Positions 23,434 to 37,848 of a stretch of 64,000 nt of DNA are shown piece after piece. The DNA is from Salminus brasiliensis. Taxonomy: Eukaryota > Chordata > Actinopteri > Characiformes > Bryconidae. Where the stretch lies: assembly GCF_030463535.1 (NCBI RefSeq), contig NC_132892.1, positions 31,632,436 to 31,696,435 on the forward strand, read 5' to 3'. Within the stretch, counting starts at the first letter, position 1. Every line of letters starts with the position of its first letter. A program made the translations under genes and the position numbers. The notes beneath the pieces are model-generated. The model saw nothing but the letters and a program-made list of their open reading frames with translations, was not told where the DNA came from and ran no database searches.

Positions 23434-26400
23434 GCCACTGTCCCATTTCTCAGTGTCACATGTGTCCTGCAGGTGTTGGTCAGCCTTTGCGATCTTCAGC
23501 CCTGGTCAGCATTACTGTAGGTGTTACAGAGCATGAGCTTGAGCCGAGGACAGACGTTTTCTTCCATGTTTTCTATAATCAGTGTAATGATCTGATTTAT
23601 TGTTCTCCAGATCCACAAACACTTTCCTTATGGCTCTATCTGAGTCTACAGGAAAGTCAGATAACAATCCATGACTCAAAATACACAACCTTGATTAACC
23701 CCTTAAACAGCCAATGTCCCACCGGTGGGTGGAAAGTGTTATTACACACTTCTATTACCAGAGAATAGCTCCACCCGTTTGTACAGAAGTCCTTGTAGCT
23801 ACTGAATAATACACCTCGGTGTGTAATAAGCCTTGGAGAGGGGTTGCTACCAAGTTTGTCTTCAGTTTAGAAGCTAATCTGTTCATTTTTCGGAGCAGTG
23901 TTCTTACTTTTAGGAGGTGGCAGTTTTACTAGGAGGGAATGAACTAAAAACACACGACTGAAAACCACTATAGAAAAAGTCTAATGGTTTATTTCCAACA
24001 GCTACAGCACTGCTCCAGTAGACACTACAGCTGGCAATGGGATCTTGGTGGTTAACAAAAAGCTCTATAAAGTTTTCTTCACAGACTCGTATACTTGCTC
24101 CTGTGTGCTCAGTGTTCAGTAGATGCATAGTTCAGTCTTCCCTGTTTAACTCACTCACTCACCTTTAGCAGGCTGAAGATTCTCCACATGTGGGAGCTCC
24201 TAGCTCCTAGCTCTAGTCATTAATGCTTCATTTCAATGACGTGTGTCCTTGTACGTTTAAAACTGTGTGTTTAACAAAGGCTTTATTAAGCTTTACAACC
24301 TCAAGAAAATGAAATCTATTACAATAAACAGTGCGTAACGTCTTAATATGCTGAAATACTAGAAAAACAGCACCACAATAATCATGACACATGTTTCTAC
24401 ATGTACGTATCATACACTCTGTCTCTCAGGTCAGCGAGAGTCTGTTCTGAGAGAGTGCAGCGTAGTTCTGTCTGAATCTGCTGCTGGAGATCAGCCGAGC
24501 TGCAGAGTTTCAGCCTGTAGCAGATTCCTTTCTCACCGCTGCAGTTCCCCTTTGCTCCAGCAGAGGCAGCACTGAGACAATACTCTCTCTGTCTTTCACC
24601 TCTCTCTCTCTTTCTCTCTGTGTTCTGTTTCATTGGCACTGCTGGCATGTTCTGTTTTCCTGAGGAACCCTGGTTCTCTTGTGGACCTCCTGCTGGTCTC
24701 TGGACCTCTGGACGTCTCTCAGTCAGAAAGAGCTGATGACTCTGTTCTGCAAGTGTTTCTATCCAGGTTGTTTTACCCTGCTGGATTCTTCATGACCTGT
24801 GTGAGGGTGTGAGGAGTTAAAGCACAGGGTGAAGGGCAGCAGAAGAGCTTCTCGCAGTCCAGACTGAAAGATCCACTGAAACCAGGAGCTCTTCCTCTTC
24901 TCCTTCACCTGAAGAACATCAACACACTGCACTCAGCACTCTGTACATACTGAAACCTACAGGACATCATCACCTAACACACACACAGGCATGTGTCTCA
25001 CATTGTGATTCTGTGTCTGCTTCATGGACTGGTGGTCATCTTCAGAGACACTGGACATTCCTCCTTCATCCTCAAACCTGTCAATGAAATGAAACTGTTC
25101 ATGTCCAGCAGTTTATTCACTTGTTCAACTGTACGTCTATGAGAGCAGCACGTTTGACCTTAGTGTGATCTGTCTAGACCTTTTATACAGTTGTGGAAGT
25201 TTGGAAGGTTACAGTCAATCACTATTGACATGAACACCAGAGCACTGGTCATTCCAAAATCTTAATGTTAGCCTACTGAGATCATTTTACAACCATCTCT
25301 GATGTGTGTTTGGGGGTTAATGTCCTGTTGGAACACCTAATTGTGTTCGGGTTTCAACCATCTAGCTGACGGTTTGGGCTTTTGCTAAAGAATTCTGAGG
25401 TAGTCCTCCTTCTACATTATTCAACTCACTTGGTACAGCTCCAGCGCCAATGATTCTACCCTCACCATGTTTAACAGCTGGCTCCCAGAGATGTTTCTGA
25501 CTTGTGGACATCTATGACCATCCTTCTCAGATCTATCCTGTGCTCCTTAGACTTCCTGTTGTACTGCATGTTGGTAAGTCCAGTGAGAGCCATCACACTT
25601 TTTATATGGATCAGCTTCCAGATGTAGCTAATCATGATCACTAGCAGCAATCTAAGAGACCTTGGTCCTGGCCTTGGGATTTTCAGCACCACTGAATTAA
25701 TCAATTAAAATCAATTAATTAATTGGTGTATGAATATTTATGAACCTGATTGTATGTATTTGACAACAAATTAAATTAGTAAAGACAAGAAATCAACAAC
25801 ATAAGAAGACATGAACACCCAAGACCTCCAGTGAGCAGCCAAATGCCACAATGGCAAGGAGAAACTTCCACAGAACTGGAGGAAGAAACCTTGGAAGGAA
25901 CCAAGATTCACAAGGGGGACCCATCCTCCTCTTTTTACACAGTCCAGCTCTGAACTGTAGCCTTTAAATCCCATTATTATATTTCTATCAGTCAGTAAAT
26001 CTTTAAATATGTATTATTACACAGTAAAGAACTGTCTCTCACCACTGAGGAGAAAATGAGAGATGATCTTCAAAAGTGTTTGGTGTGTCCATGGACTGAC
26101 GGTCAGTGGAGGTCAGGGAGTTCTGGTCACTGAAAACACAGAACCACAGAAAGTGATCAGTTTGTACTCTGAACTCTGAGTAATCTCCTAGTTGACTCTG
26201 TATGATGATGACGAGTGAGTCTAAACAGAAAATCGCTGCATTAGATAATGAAACTCTGTCAAAGCAGAAGATCATTCACTCCTAAAAAGCAGCTGCTCAA
26301 CAAGAACCAATCAGAAATAATGAGAAGTGCTATAAGATCATCTGGAACCTTTCAGAAACGTGCAGATCAGTCCTGGAGCTCCACTCAGGGTCCTGAGAGT

Positions 26401-28348
26401 CTTCCAGTTCTGGCATACAGCTCTCCTCCTCTTCAGCTTAGAGGCAGAACAAACACAGGGAGTCCTGTAAACACCACACTCAGCTTCCTGAGACACACCT
26501 TCCTTCACTGAACACCTGAAGCTGATCTGAAATAGAGAGAAGCTGGAGGTGTGTGATCAGTTCCTCCAGATCAGGACTGAACACGTCTGACCCTCATGTT
26601 CTGCTTTCAGTTCTTCACAGTAAGTGTAGAAATGTAGAACCCAATAGCAGAACGTTAAGAAAAGCCCTACAGAGTGTGGTGATGGACAGGATTCCAGATT
26701 AAAGGCATTGATAAAGGTGGTCTACAAATGCTGGAATAGAAAACTGGGGATTTCTCTTGTCATGGTTGAATTGTGAGAGTTGTTTACATGGAAGCGACAA
26801 ACCGTGAACCTCAAACACTGCTCTTCCTCATTCAAAAAAAAAAAAAAAATAGACATCTAGCAGAACCAACATCTGGATAATGAGCCGATTCCAAAACCCC
26901 AAAACTGTTACATCAGAGTCTTGACGTGTTATATTTACACCCTCCAAATACCTGTAAACCCTAGTCAGAGCTGGTGAGTTAGGAGCAGGTGCTTCGGAGT
27001 TGATGGGATGAGACGTTTGCTACAGACGGCTACAACAGCCTGCCTTCTTCTCAACTGCACTGTCAAATGGATAATGACCCATGATGCACCTGAACGTGGC
27101 GATGAGCTAACTATGTCTTAAAGGTACAGCAGACCGTTGACTGTTACAGACTTCAGGAGAAGATGGTGGTGTTGATACTGGAGAGCGGCTCTTCAACCTC
27201 CAGACTCTGCTAGTTATGGGAATATAGGTTGCTACGGGAACCAGACCATCTCTGATGTGTGTTTGGGGTTCATGTCCTGTTGGAACACCCAATTGTGTTC
27301 GGGTTTCAACCATCTAGCTGATGATTTGGGCTTTTGCTAAAGAATTCTGAGGTAGTCCTCCTTCTACATTATTCAGCTCACTTGGTACAACTCCAACGCC
27401 GATGATTCTACCCTCACCATGTTTAACAGCTGGCTCCCAGAGACGTTTCTGACTTGTGGACATCTATGACAATCCTTCTCAGATCTACCCTGTGCTCCTT
27501 AGACTTCCTGTTGTATTGTGTGTTGGTCAGTCCAGTGAGAGCCATCACACAAACCCTTTTTATGTGGATCAGCTACCAGCTGTAGCCAATCATGATCACT
27601 AGCAGCAATCTAAGAGACCTTGGTCCTGGCCTTGAGATTTTCAGCACCACTGAATTAATCATTAAATTAGTGTATGAATATTTATGAACCTGAATGAATA
27701 TATTTGATCAAAAAACAGACTGGAGTCCCTCAGCTGAACCAAACACTGAGCTAAACTCACATCAGAAGGGAAACACCGGCTAATTTATTACTGGTAAGAT
27801 TCAACGAAGCCAAAGGCAAGCGAGTCGGGGAAAGGCTATAAGCTGACCGGTTACAATCTCTTCAGCTTACTAACAGCATATTGTGCTTAACAAGAGGACA
27901 GCAGCACTATAATTATTATTACAATTATTATTATTATTATTATTATTATTAGTAGTAGTAGTAGTATAGCTACTATATATATATTTAAAAATAACATTGT
28001 TTTTGTTACAGTGTTGTATACTATGATATAATTTGTAGCTTCTGTAGGCCGAGCTTATCGCTCTCTGTAAATGGAAACTCTGAGGTATAACAGGGTGGTA
28101 AATAAGCTTTTAATATCCAACAGCCCATTTTTCACCCCAACCAACATCACACACTTATTATTTCATATCAACCAACAACTTAAATACTCAGTAAAAGCAA
28201 ACAGGGCACGTGTAAGTCTTCTTGATCAAAGCTGCTGTCTGTAGAACTGCTGTAACCAGCTTCAGGTCAAGAACGCTTCCTCTGAAGTTCTCACTGCTGT
28301 GTTTCACTGCTGTGGTTTCCTTGCTCAGTTTCCGCTCTTCTCATCTAT

Positions 28349-28399
<51 letters not shown>

Positions 28400-30102
28400 G
28401 TGTGTTACACAGTCATTCGAGATCTTTCAGGGCCTGAACCCAGTCCAACCCTAATGCACTTCTGCTACACACTTCCACTAGGGGGAAAGTCCAGGTTGAG
28501 GGGTGATCAGACTCCTCTCTGTTTGATAATCTCCTCCTTTCTTCTCTGCTTTTCCTTTCCTCCATTTCTTCTGATCACATCTCACTTCTCACTAACAGAC
28601 GTCTGCAGATAAAGACGTGCCTCCAGTCTTCATCCTGAGAGATCTGATGCTGGATCAGTCCCAACAGCAGCTGTGCTCCCCTGCATGATGGACTGCTCCA
28701 AGTGGAAGTGTGTAGGGGGAGTGAGAATGAAGTGAATTGGGAGAGGCAGGTTAAACAGAGCCACACCTACAGAGCTCACCGCAACAAGCAGAGCTCCTCA
28801 CAGCCAGAGCAGAACTGCAGAGTGAAGCTGAACGCTGAACACGACTGAGTTCAGTCCCTACACTCACTTTCCTGCAGACACTTTTCAGAGTCCTGGATCA
28901 GACTGAGGAGAACAACACACCCCTCAGAGCTTCTGCTGGAGGTCAGGAGGTCTAATCAGGAAGGTGCTGGATGACTTTAATGGTTTCTGATTCTTTAGAT
29001 GGATAAATCAATGTACACGTGCATCAGATCTGTCCTGTCTAAATAAAAGTCCTTGTTTTCCTTTTCAGAAATAATTCAATAAAGATAATATTTAATGATG
29101 GGCAGCTTTCCAAAATAAAAGTCCAGTAGATCATATTTCCTGAGGATCTACTCTCATGTACTTACCAGCATCTCTGACTGGAGCTGTCTCCATGACCAGT
29201 TCTTGCTCTTCTTGTTTGGGTTTTTTTTGGTTGAGTTTCACATTTATATGAGATCTTTAGGAGCCTGGACCCAATTCCACCCCAGCTTACTTCTGCTACA
29301 CACTTCCACTAGGGACAATCCAAGTTCCTGGGGGGATCCAACCACTTACAGTGTCAGAACTCATGAAATTCCTCAGCAATTCATGCCTTAATCTGAATGA
29401 ATTGTCTGATTTAATACAAAAGCAACAGATACAATCAGTAAAACTCTCGTTCCAGTCTGAATTCTGAGAGATCTGATGCTGGATCAGGTGTAGCATCAGC
29501 TGTGCTCCCCTGTATGATGGACCGCTCCAAGTGGAAGTGTGTAGGGGAAGTCAGTACGAAGTGAATTTGGGCAACATCCCATGTTTGAAGCAGGAAGTCT
29601 GTGCTGGAGATCGAGCAGATGCCACACCCACAGAGTTCATATCAGCCGTGTGTGTTTGAGATATTCAGATGTGAAATGTGAAAGTGCTGCTGTTCTTCAT
29701 GCAGTTTTTAAACTCTGCTGTGATGTGGGGGTTCTGTGATCCAGAGCTGGAAAATCCAGCTGGAAAATCCAGCTGGAAAATCCAGTAAATCCAGCCAATC
29801 AGAGCAGAGCTCATTGTTACTTACATTCGGTCCGACAGCCCTTTTCCTGCAGACCCAGTTTAAAGTATGATCATGTTCTCCTGCAGTTCTGGATCAGACA
29901 GAACAACAGAGCTCAGAGGAATCTCCTCTGGAATAGCTGAACCAGTCAGACCAGGAGGACCAGTGAACCACCACAGATCCTCCTTAGAAACCCGGCTGTA
30001 GGAGACGAAGGGTGTGAGAGCTTCAGGGTAGAAGTGAGGTTGTTTCCCGCTCAAATTTCAGTCACATGAACACTGAACCAACAAGAGCTGAACACACACA
30101 TA

Positions 30103-30144
<42 letters not shown>

Positions 30145-30365
30145 CTCTCTCTCACACACACATACACACACACTCACACACACTTAGGAACTACTGTAGA
30201 CATACTTTCCAGTCAACAAGTCAAGTCACGTCAGTCAATAATAAATTAAAAACATCTGTATCAATAATATGTTATATACAGTTCTCTTTAGAAGTATGGA
30301 GTAATGATAATAATAATAACGATAATTTTAATAATGGTAATAATAATGATAATAATGATAATAAT
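23434..30365. repeat. Tandem 7-kb unit, copy 2
   Basis: 6932 bp. Compared with copy 1 it has the roughly 400-bp block at 27126-27530 and lacks the roughly 1-kb block that ends copy 1, which explains the different length. The gene in it is intact (24397-29193). Confidence 0.95.
24397..29193 (-). CDS. GIMAP-like gene without GTPase domain, copy 2
   Basis: Exons at 29193-29166, 26526-26499, 26129-26043, 25077-25002, 24908-24797 and 24659-24397. Lengths, phases and splice sites equal those of copy 1, so it also predicts 197 residues. Changes from copy 1 are few: one Ala to Thr in exon 3 (TSTDR), silent changes in exon 5, and a change in the SEQTL region's DNA that leaves the frame open. Surrounding intron DNA has several indels that the exons lack, which suggests the frame has been kept. 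The retained-intron stop lies at 24761-24759. A 64-codon frame at 30054-29860 lies upstream. Confidence 0.5.
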
Positions 30366-31326
30366 GCCACTGTCCCATTTCTCAGTGTCACATGTGTCCT
30401 GCAGGTGTTGGTCAGCCTTTGCGATCTTTAGCCCTGGTCAGCATTACTGTAGGTGTTACAGAGCATGAGCTTGAGCCGAGGACAGACGTTTTCTTCCATG
30501 TTTTCTATAATCAGTGTAATGATCTGATTTATTGTTCTCCAGATCCACAAACACTTTCCTTATGGCTCCATCTGAGTCTACAGGAAAGTCAGATAACAAT
30601 CCATGACTCAAAATACACAACCTTGATTAACCCCTTAAACAGCCAATGTCCCACCGGTGGGTGGAACGTGTTATTACACACTTCTATTACCAGAGAATAG
30701 CTCCACCCGTTTGTACAGAAGTCCTTGTAGCTACTGAATAATACACCTCGGTGTGTAATAAGCCTTGGAGAGGGGTTGCTACCAAGTTTGTCTTCAGTTT
30801 AGAAGCTAATCTGTTCATTTTCCGGAGCAGTGTTCTTACTTTTAGGAGGTGGCAGTTTTACTAGGAGGGAATGAACTAAAAACACACGACTGAAAACCAC
30901 TATAGAAAAAGTCTAATGGTTTATTTCCAACAGCTACAGCACTGCACCAGTAGACGCTACAGCTGGCAATGGGATCTTGGTGGTTAACAAAAAGCTCTAT
31001 AAAGTTTTCTTCAGACTCGTATACTTGCTCCTGTGTGCTCAGTGTTCAGTAGATGCATAGTTCAGTCTTCCCTGTTTAACTCACTCACTCACCTTTAGCA
31101 GGCTGAAGATTCTCCACATGTGGGAGCTCCTAGCTCCTAGCTCTAGTCATTAATGCTTCATATCAATGACGTGTGTCCTTGTACGTTTAAAACTGTGTGT
31201 TTAACAAAGGCTTTATTAAGCTTTACAACCTCAATAAAATGAGATCAATTACAATAAACAGTGCATAACGTCTTAATATGCTGAAATACTACAAAAACAT
31301 CACCACAATAATCATGACACATGTTT

Positions 31327-31529
31327 CTACATGTACGTATCATACACTCTGTCTCTCAGGTCAGCGAGAGTCTGTTCTGAGAGCGTGCGGCGTAGTTCTG
31401 TCTGAATCTGCTGCTGGAGATCAGCCGAGCTGCAGAGTTTCAGCCTGTAGCAGATTCCTTTCTCACTGCTGCAGTTCCCCTTTGCTCCAGCAGAGGCAGC
31501 ACTGAGACAATACTCTCTCTGTCTTTCAC

Positions 31530-31563
<34 letters not shown>

Positions 31564-34500
31564 GTGTTCTGTTTCATTGGCACTGCTGGCATGTTCTGTT
31601 TTCCTGAGGAACCCTGGTTCTCTTGTGGACCTCTTGCTGGTCTCTGGACCTCTGGACCTCTCTCAGTCAGAAACAGCTGATGACTCTGTTCTGCAAGTGT
31701 TTCTATCCAGGTTGTTTTACCCTGCTGGATTCTTCATGACCTGTGTGAGGGTGTGAGGAGTTAAAGCACAGGGTGAAGGGCAGCAGAAGAGCTTCTCGCA
31801 GTCCAGACTGAAAGATCCATTGAAACCAGGAGCTCTTCCTCTTCTCCTTCACCTGAAGAACATCAACACACTGCACTCAGCACTCTGTACATACTGAAAC
31901 CTACAGGACATCATCACCTAACACACACACAGGCATGTGTCTCACATTGTGATTCTGTGTCTGCTTCATGGACTGGTGGTCATCTTCAGAGACACTGGAC
32001 ATTCCTCCTTCATCCTCAAACCTGTCAATGAAATGAAACTGTTCATGTCCAGCAGTTTATTCACTTGTTCAACTGTACGTCTATGAGAGCAGCACGTTTG
32101 ACCTTAGTGTGATCTGTCTAGACCTTTTATACAGTTGTGGAAGTTTGGAAGGTTACAGTCAATCACTATTGACATGAACACCAGAGCACTGGTCATTCCA
32201 AAATCTTAATGTTAGCCTACTGAGATCATTTTACAACCATCTCTGATGTGTGTTTGGGGGTTAATGTCCTGTTGGAACACCTAATTGTGTTCGGGTTTCA
32301 ACCATCTAGCTGACGGTTTGGGCTTTTGCTAAAGTATTCTGAGGTAGTCCTCCTTCTACATTATTCAACTCACTTGGTACAGCTCCAGCGCCAATGATTC
32401 TACCCTCACCATGTTTAACAGCTGGCTCCCAGAGACGTTTCTGACTTGTGGACATCTATGACCATCCTTCTCAGATCTACCCTGTGCTCCTTAGACTTCC
32501 TGTTGTACTGCGTGTTGATCAGTCCAGTGAGAGCCATCACACAAACCCTTTTTATATGGATCAGCTTCCAGATGTAGCTAATCATGATCACTAGCAGCAA
32601 GCTAAGAGACCTTGGTCCTGGCCTTGGGATTTTCAGCACCACTGAATTAATCGTTTTAATTGGCATATGAATATTTATGAACCTGAATGTATGTATTTGA
32701 CAACAAATTAAATTAGTAAAGACAAGAAATCAACAACATAAGAAGACATGAAAACCCAAGACCTCCAGTGAGCAGCCAAAGGCCACAATGGCAAGGAGAA
32801 ACTCCCTGGAGGAACTGGAGGAAGTAGTTCCTCCAGGGAGTACATGGAGGAACTGGAGGAAGAAACCTTGGAAGGAACCAAGATTCACAAGGGGGACCCA
32901 TCCATCCTCCTCTGGTGGAAGTCTTTTTACACAGTCCAGCTCTGAACTGTAGCCTTTAAATCCCATTATTTTATTTCTATCAGTCAGTAAATCTTTAAAT
33001 ATGTATTATTACACAGTAAAGAACTATCTCTCACCACTGAGGAGAAAATGAGAGATGATCTTCAAAAGTGTTGGGAGTGTCCATGGACTGGCGGTCAGCG
33101 GAGGTCTGGGAGTCTTGGTCACTCTCACTGAAAACACAGAAACACAGAAAGTGATCAGTTTGTACTCTGAACTCTGAGTAATCTCCTAGTTGACTCTGTA
33201 TGATGATGACGAGTGAGTCTAAACAGAAAATCGCTGCATTAGATAATGAAACTCTGTCAAAGCAGAAGATCATTCACTCCTAAAAAGTAGCTGCTCAACA
33301 AGAACCAATCAGAAATAATGAGAAGTGCTATAAGATCATCTGGAACCTTTCAGGAACGTGCAGATCAGTCCTGGAGCTCCACTCAGGGTCCTGAGAGTCT
33401 TCCAGTTTTGGCATACAGCTCTCCTCCTCTTCAGCTTAGAGGCAGAACAAACACAGGGAGTCCTGTAAACACCACACTCAGCTTCCTGAGACACACCTTC
33501 CTTCACTGAACACCTGAAGCTGATCTGAAATAGAGAGAAGCTGGAGGTGTGTGATCAGTTCCTCCAGATCAGGACTGAGCACGTCTGACTCTCACGTTCT
33601 GCTCTCAGTTCTTCACAGTAAGAGTAGAAATGTAGAACCCAATAGCAGAACGTTAAGAAAAGCCCTACAGAGTGTGGTGATGGACAGGATTCCAGACTAA
33701 AGGCATTGATAAAGGTGGTCTACAAATGCTGGAATAGAAAACTGGGGATTTCTCTTGTCATGGTTGAATTGTGAGAGTTCTTTACATGGAAGCGACAAAC
33801 CGTGAACCTCAAACACTGCTCTTCCTCATTCAAAAAAAAAAAAATAGACATCTAGCAGAACCAACATCTGGAAAATGAGCTGATTCCAAAACCCCAAAAC
33901 TGTTACATCAGAGTCTTGACATGTTATATTTACACCCTCCAAATACCTGTAAACCCTAGTCAGAGCTGGTGAGTTAGGAGCAGGTGCTTCGGAGTTGATG
34001 GGATGAGACGTTTGCTACAGACGGCTACAACAGCCTGCCTTCTTCTCAACTGCACTGTCAAATGGATAATGACCCATGATGCACCTGAACGTGGCGATGA
34101 GCTAACTATGTCTTAAAGGTACAGCAGACCGTTGACTGTTACAGACTTCAGGAGAAGATGGTGGTGTTGATACTGGAGAGCGGCTCTTCAACCTCCAGAC
34201 TCTGCTAGTTATGGGAATATAGGTTGCTACGGGAACCAGACCATCTCTGATGTGTGTTTGGGGTTCATGTCCTGTTGGAACACCCAATTGTGTTCGGGTT
34301 TCAACCATCTAGCTGATGATTTGGGCTTTTGCTAAAGAATTCTGAGGTAGTCCTCCTTCTACATTATTCAGCTCACTTGGTACAACTCCAACGCCGATGA
34401 TTCTACCCTCACCATGTTTAACAGCTGGCTCCCAGAGACGTTTCTGACTTGTGGACATCTATGACAATCCTTCTCAGATCTACCCTGTGCTCCTTAGACT

Positions 34501-34917
34501 TCCTGTTGTACTGTGTGTTGGTCAGTCCAGTGAGAGCCATCACGCAAACCCTTTTTATGTGAATCAGCTACCAGCTGTAGCCAATCATGATCACTAGCAG
34601 CAATCTAAGAGACCTTGGTCCTGGCCTTGAGATTTTCAGCACCACTGAATTAATCATTAAATTAGTGTATGAATATTTATGAACCTGAATGAATATATTT
34701 GATCAAAAAACAGACTGGAGTCCCTCAGCTGAACCAAACACTGAGCTAAACTCACATCAGAAGGGAAACACCGGCTAATTTATTACTGGTAAGATTCAAC
34801 GAAGCCAAAGGCAAGCGAGTCGGGGAAAGGCTATAAGCTGACCGGTTACAATCTCTTCAGCTTACTAACAGCATATTGTGCTTAACAAGAGGACAGCAGC
34901 ACTATAATTATTATTAC

Positions 34918-34958
<41 letters not shown>

Positions 34959-35352
34959 GTAGTAGTAGTATAGCTACTATATATATATTTAAAAATAACA
35001 TTGTTTTTGTTACAGTGTTTTATACTATGATATAATTTGTAGCTTCTGTAGGCCGAGCTTATCGCTCACTGTAAATGGAAACTCTGAGGTATAACAGGGT
35101 GGTAAATAAGCTTTTAATATCCAACAGCCCATTTTTCACCCCAACCAACATCACACACTTATTATTTCATATCAACCAACAACTTAAATACTCAGTAAAA
35201 GCAAACAGGGCACGTGTAAGTCTTCTTGATCAAAGCTGCTGTCTGTAGAACTGCTGTAACCAGCTTCAGGTCAAGAACGCTTCCTCTGAAGTTCTCACTG
35301 CTGTGTTTCACTGCTGTGGTTTCCTTGCTCAGTTTCCGCTCTTCTCATCTAT

Positions 35353-35395
<43 letters not shown>

Positions 35396-36189
35396 GTGTG
35401 TTACACAGTCATTCGAGATCTTTCAGGGCCTGAACCCAGTCCAACCCTAATGCACTTCTGCTACACACTTCCACTAGGGGGAAAGTCCAGGTTGAGGGGT
35501 GATCAGACTCCTCTCTGTTTGATAATCTCCTCCTTTCTTCTCTGCTTTTCCTTTCCTACATTTCTTCTAATCACATCTCACTTCTCACTAACAGACGTCT
35601 GCAGATAAAGACGTGCCTCCAGTCTTCATCCTGAGAGATCTGATGCTGGATCAGTCCCAACAGCAGCTGTGCTCCCCTGCATGATGGACTGCTCCAAGTG
35701 GAAGTGTGTAGGGGGAGTGAGAATGAAGTGAATTGGGAGAGGCAGGTTAAACAGAGCCACACCTACAGAGCTCACCGCAACAAGCAGAGCTCCTCACAGC
35801 CAGAGCAGAACTGCAGAGTGGAGCTGAACGCTGAACACGACTGAGTTCAGTCCCTACACTCACTTTCCTGCAGACACTTTTCAGAGTCCTGGATCAGACT
35901 GAGGAGAACAACACACCCCTCAGAGCTTCTGCTGGAGGTCAGGAGGTCTAATCAGGAAGGTGCTGGATGACTTTAATGGTTTCTGATTCTTTAGATGGAT
36001 AAATCAATGTACACGTGCATCAGATCTGTCCTGTCTAAATAAAAGTCCTTGTTTTCCTTTTCAGAAATATTTCAATAAAGATAATATTTAATGATGGGCA
36101 GCTTTCCAAAATAAACGTCCAGTAGATCATATTTCCTGAGGATCTACTCTCATGTACTTACCAGCATCTCTGACTGGAGCTGTCTCCAT
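31327..36189 (-). pseudogene. GIMAP-like gene without GTPase domain, copy 3 (last exon frameshifted)
   Basis: Exons at 36189-36162, 33524-33497, 33127-33035, 32021-31946 and 31852-31741 keep frame and splice sites. Exon 3 is 93 nt here (two extra codons, SESDQDSQTS). The last exon, 31603-31327, is 277 nt instead of 263 because its CT tract near 31531-31563 is 14 bp longer. This shifts the frame, and translation ends soon after at a TGA. The short retained-intron form (stop at 31705-31703) is unaffected. The copy could therefore still make the N-terminal protein. I label it a pseudogene only for the spliced form. Confidence 0.5.
32801..32841. repeat. Perfect 16-bp hairpin, only in copy 3
   Basis: ACTCCCTGGAGGAACT (32801-32816) and AGTTCCTCCAGGGAGT (32826-32841) are perfect inverted repeats with a 9-bp spacer. 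Copies 1 and 2 lack the second arm. It looks like a snap-back (template-switch) insertion. Confidence 0.85.
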
Positions 36190-37073
36190 GACCAGTTCTT
36201 GCTCTTCTTGTTTGGTTTTTTTTTGGTTCAGTTTCACATTTATATGAGATCTTTAGGAGCCTGGACCCAATTCCACCCCAGCTTACTTCTGCTACACACT
36301 TCCACTAGGGACAATCCAAGTTCCTGGGGGGATCCAACTACTTACAGTGTCAGAACTCATGAAATTCCTCAGCAATTCATGCCTTAATCTGAATGAATTG
36401 TCTGATTTAATACAAAAGCAACAGATACAATCAGTGAAACTCTCGTTCCAGTCTGAATTCTGAGAGATCTGATGCTGGATCAGGTGTAGAATCAGCTGTG
36501 CTCTCCTGCATGATGGACCGCTCCAAGTGGAAGTGTGTAGGGGAAGTCAGTACGAAGTGAATTTGGGCAACATCCCATGTTTGAAGCAGGAAGTCTGTGC
36601 TGGAGATCGAGCAGATGCCACACCTACAGAGTTCATATCAGCCATGTGTGTTTGAGATATTCAGATGTGAAATATGAAAGTGCTGCTGTTCTTCATGCAG
36701 TTTTTAAACTCTGCTGTGATGTGGGGGTTCTGTCATCCAGAGCTGGAAAATCCAGCTGGAAAATCCAGTAAATCCAGCCAATCAGAGCAGAGCTCATTTT
36801 TACTTATATTCGGTCCAACAGCCCTTTTCCTGCAGACCCAGTTTAAAGTATGATCATGTTCTCCTGCAGTTCTGGATCAGACAGAACAACAGAGCTCAGA
36901 GGAATCTCCTCTGGAATAGCTGAACCAGTCAGACCAGGAGGACCAGTGAACCACCACTGATCCTCCTTAGAAACCCGGCTGTAGGAGACGAAGGGTGTGA
37001 GAGCTTCAGGGTAGAAGTGAGGTTGTTTCCCGCTCAAATTTCAGTCACATGAACACTGAACCAACAAGAGCTG

Positions 37074-37116
<43 letters not shown>

Positions 37117-37790
37117 AGGAACTACTGTAGACATACTTTCTAGTCAACAAGTCAAGTCAGTCAATAATAAAGGCTGCAGATTCCTTTATGGCTTAAAAAA
37201 CACCTGTATCAATAATATGTTATATACAGTTCTCTTTAGAAGTATGGAGTAATGATAATAATAATAACGATAATGATAATAATAGTAATGATAATGATAA
37301 TGATAATAATAATAACGATAATGATAATAATAGTAATGATAATGATAATAATAGTAATGATAATGATAATAATGGTAATAATGTCAAACGTTTTAAAGAC
37401 GTCCTGCAGTTAAATGAGTAATCCCATCCAGATAAGGCTACAGATTGCCTGGCTAAATGGAGGAGCACTGCTTTGTGAAACACCCCTCCAGATCTTGCTG
37501 CTCTTCTCATGTGTTCTTTGTGTTCAGCAGAGTTGAGGTCTTCAACACTTCAACCACTACGTTCTTCCTAATGATTTGTCTCTTCCAGCTTCTTCGGAGA
37601 TGGCAGTATAGTTCTAAATATTAAAAGCACATTGAATTACTTGACACCCAACACACAACAAATGATGACCTTCACACTGAGAAGATCTCTGACAGGAACT
37701 CTGACTCTCATTCTGAGGAGCCTGTCTTCTGAACTCAACTGGGTGTTTCACTGCTGCGGTTTCCTTGCTCAGTTCTTGTTATTCTCGTTG

Positions 37791-37848
<58 letters not shown>

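Noticed and set aside
37220-37510. Leu/Ser-rich minus frame
   Set aside because: It is the complement of an ATAATG microsatellite.
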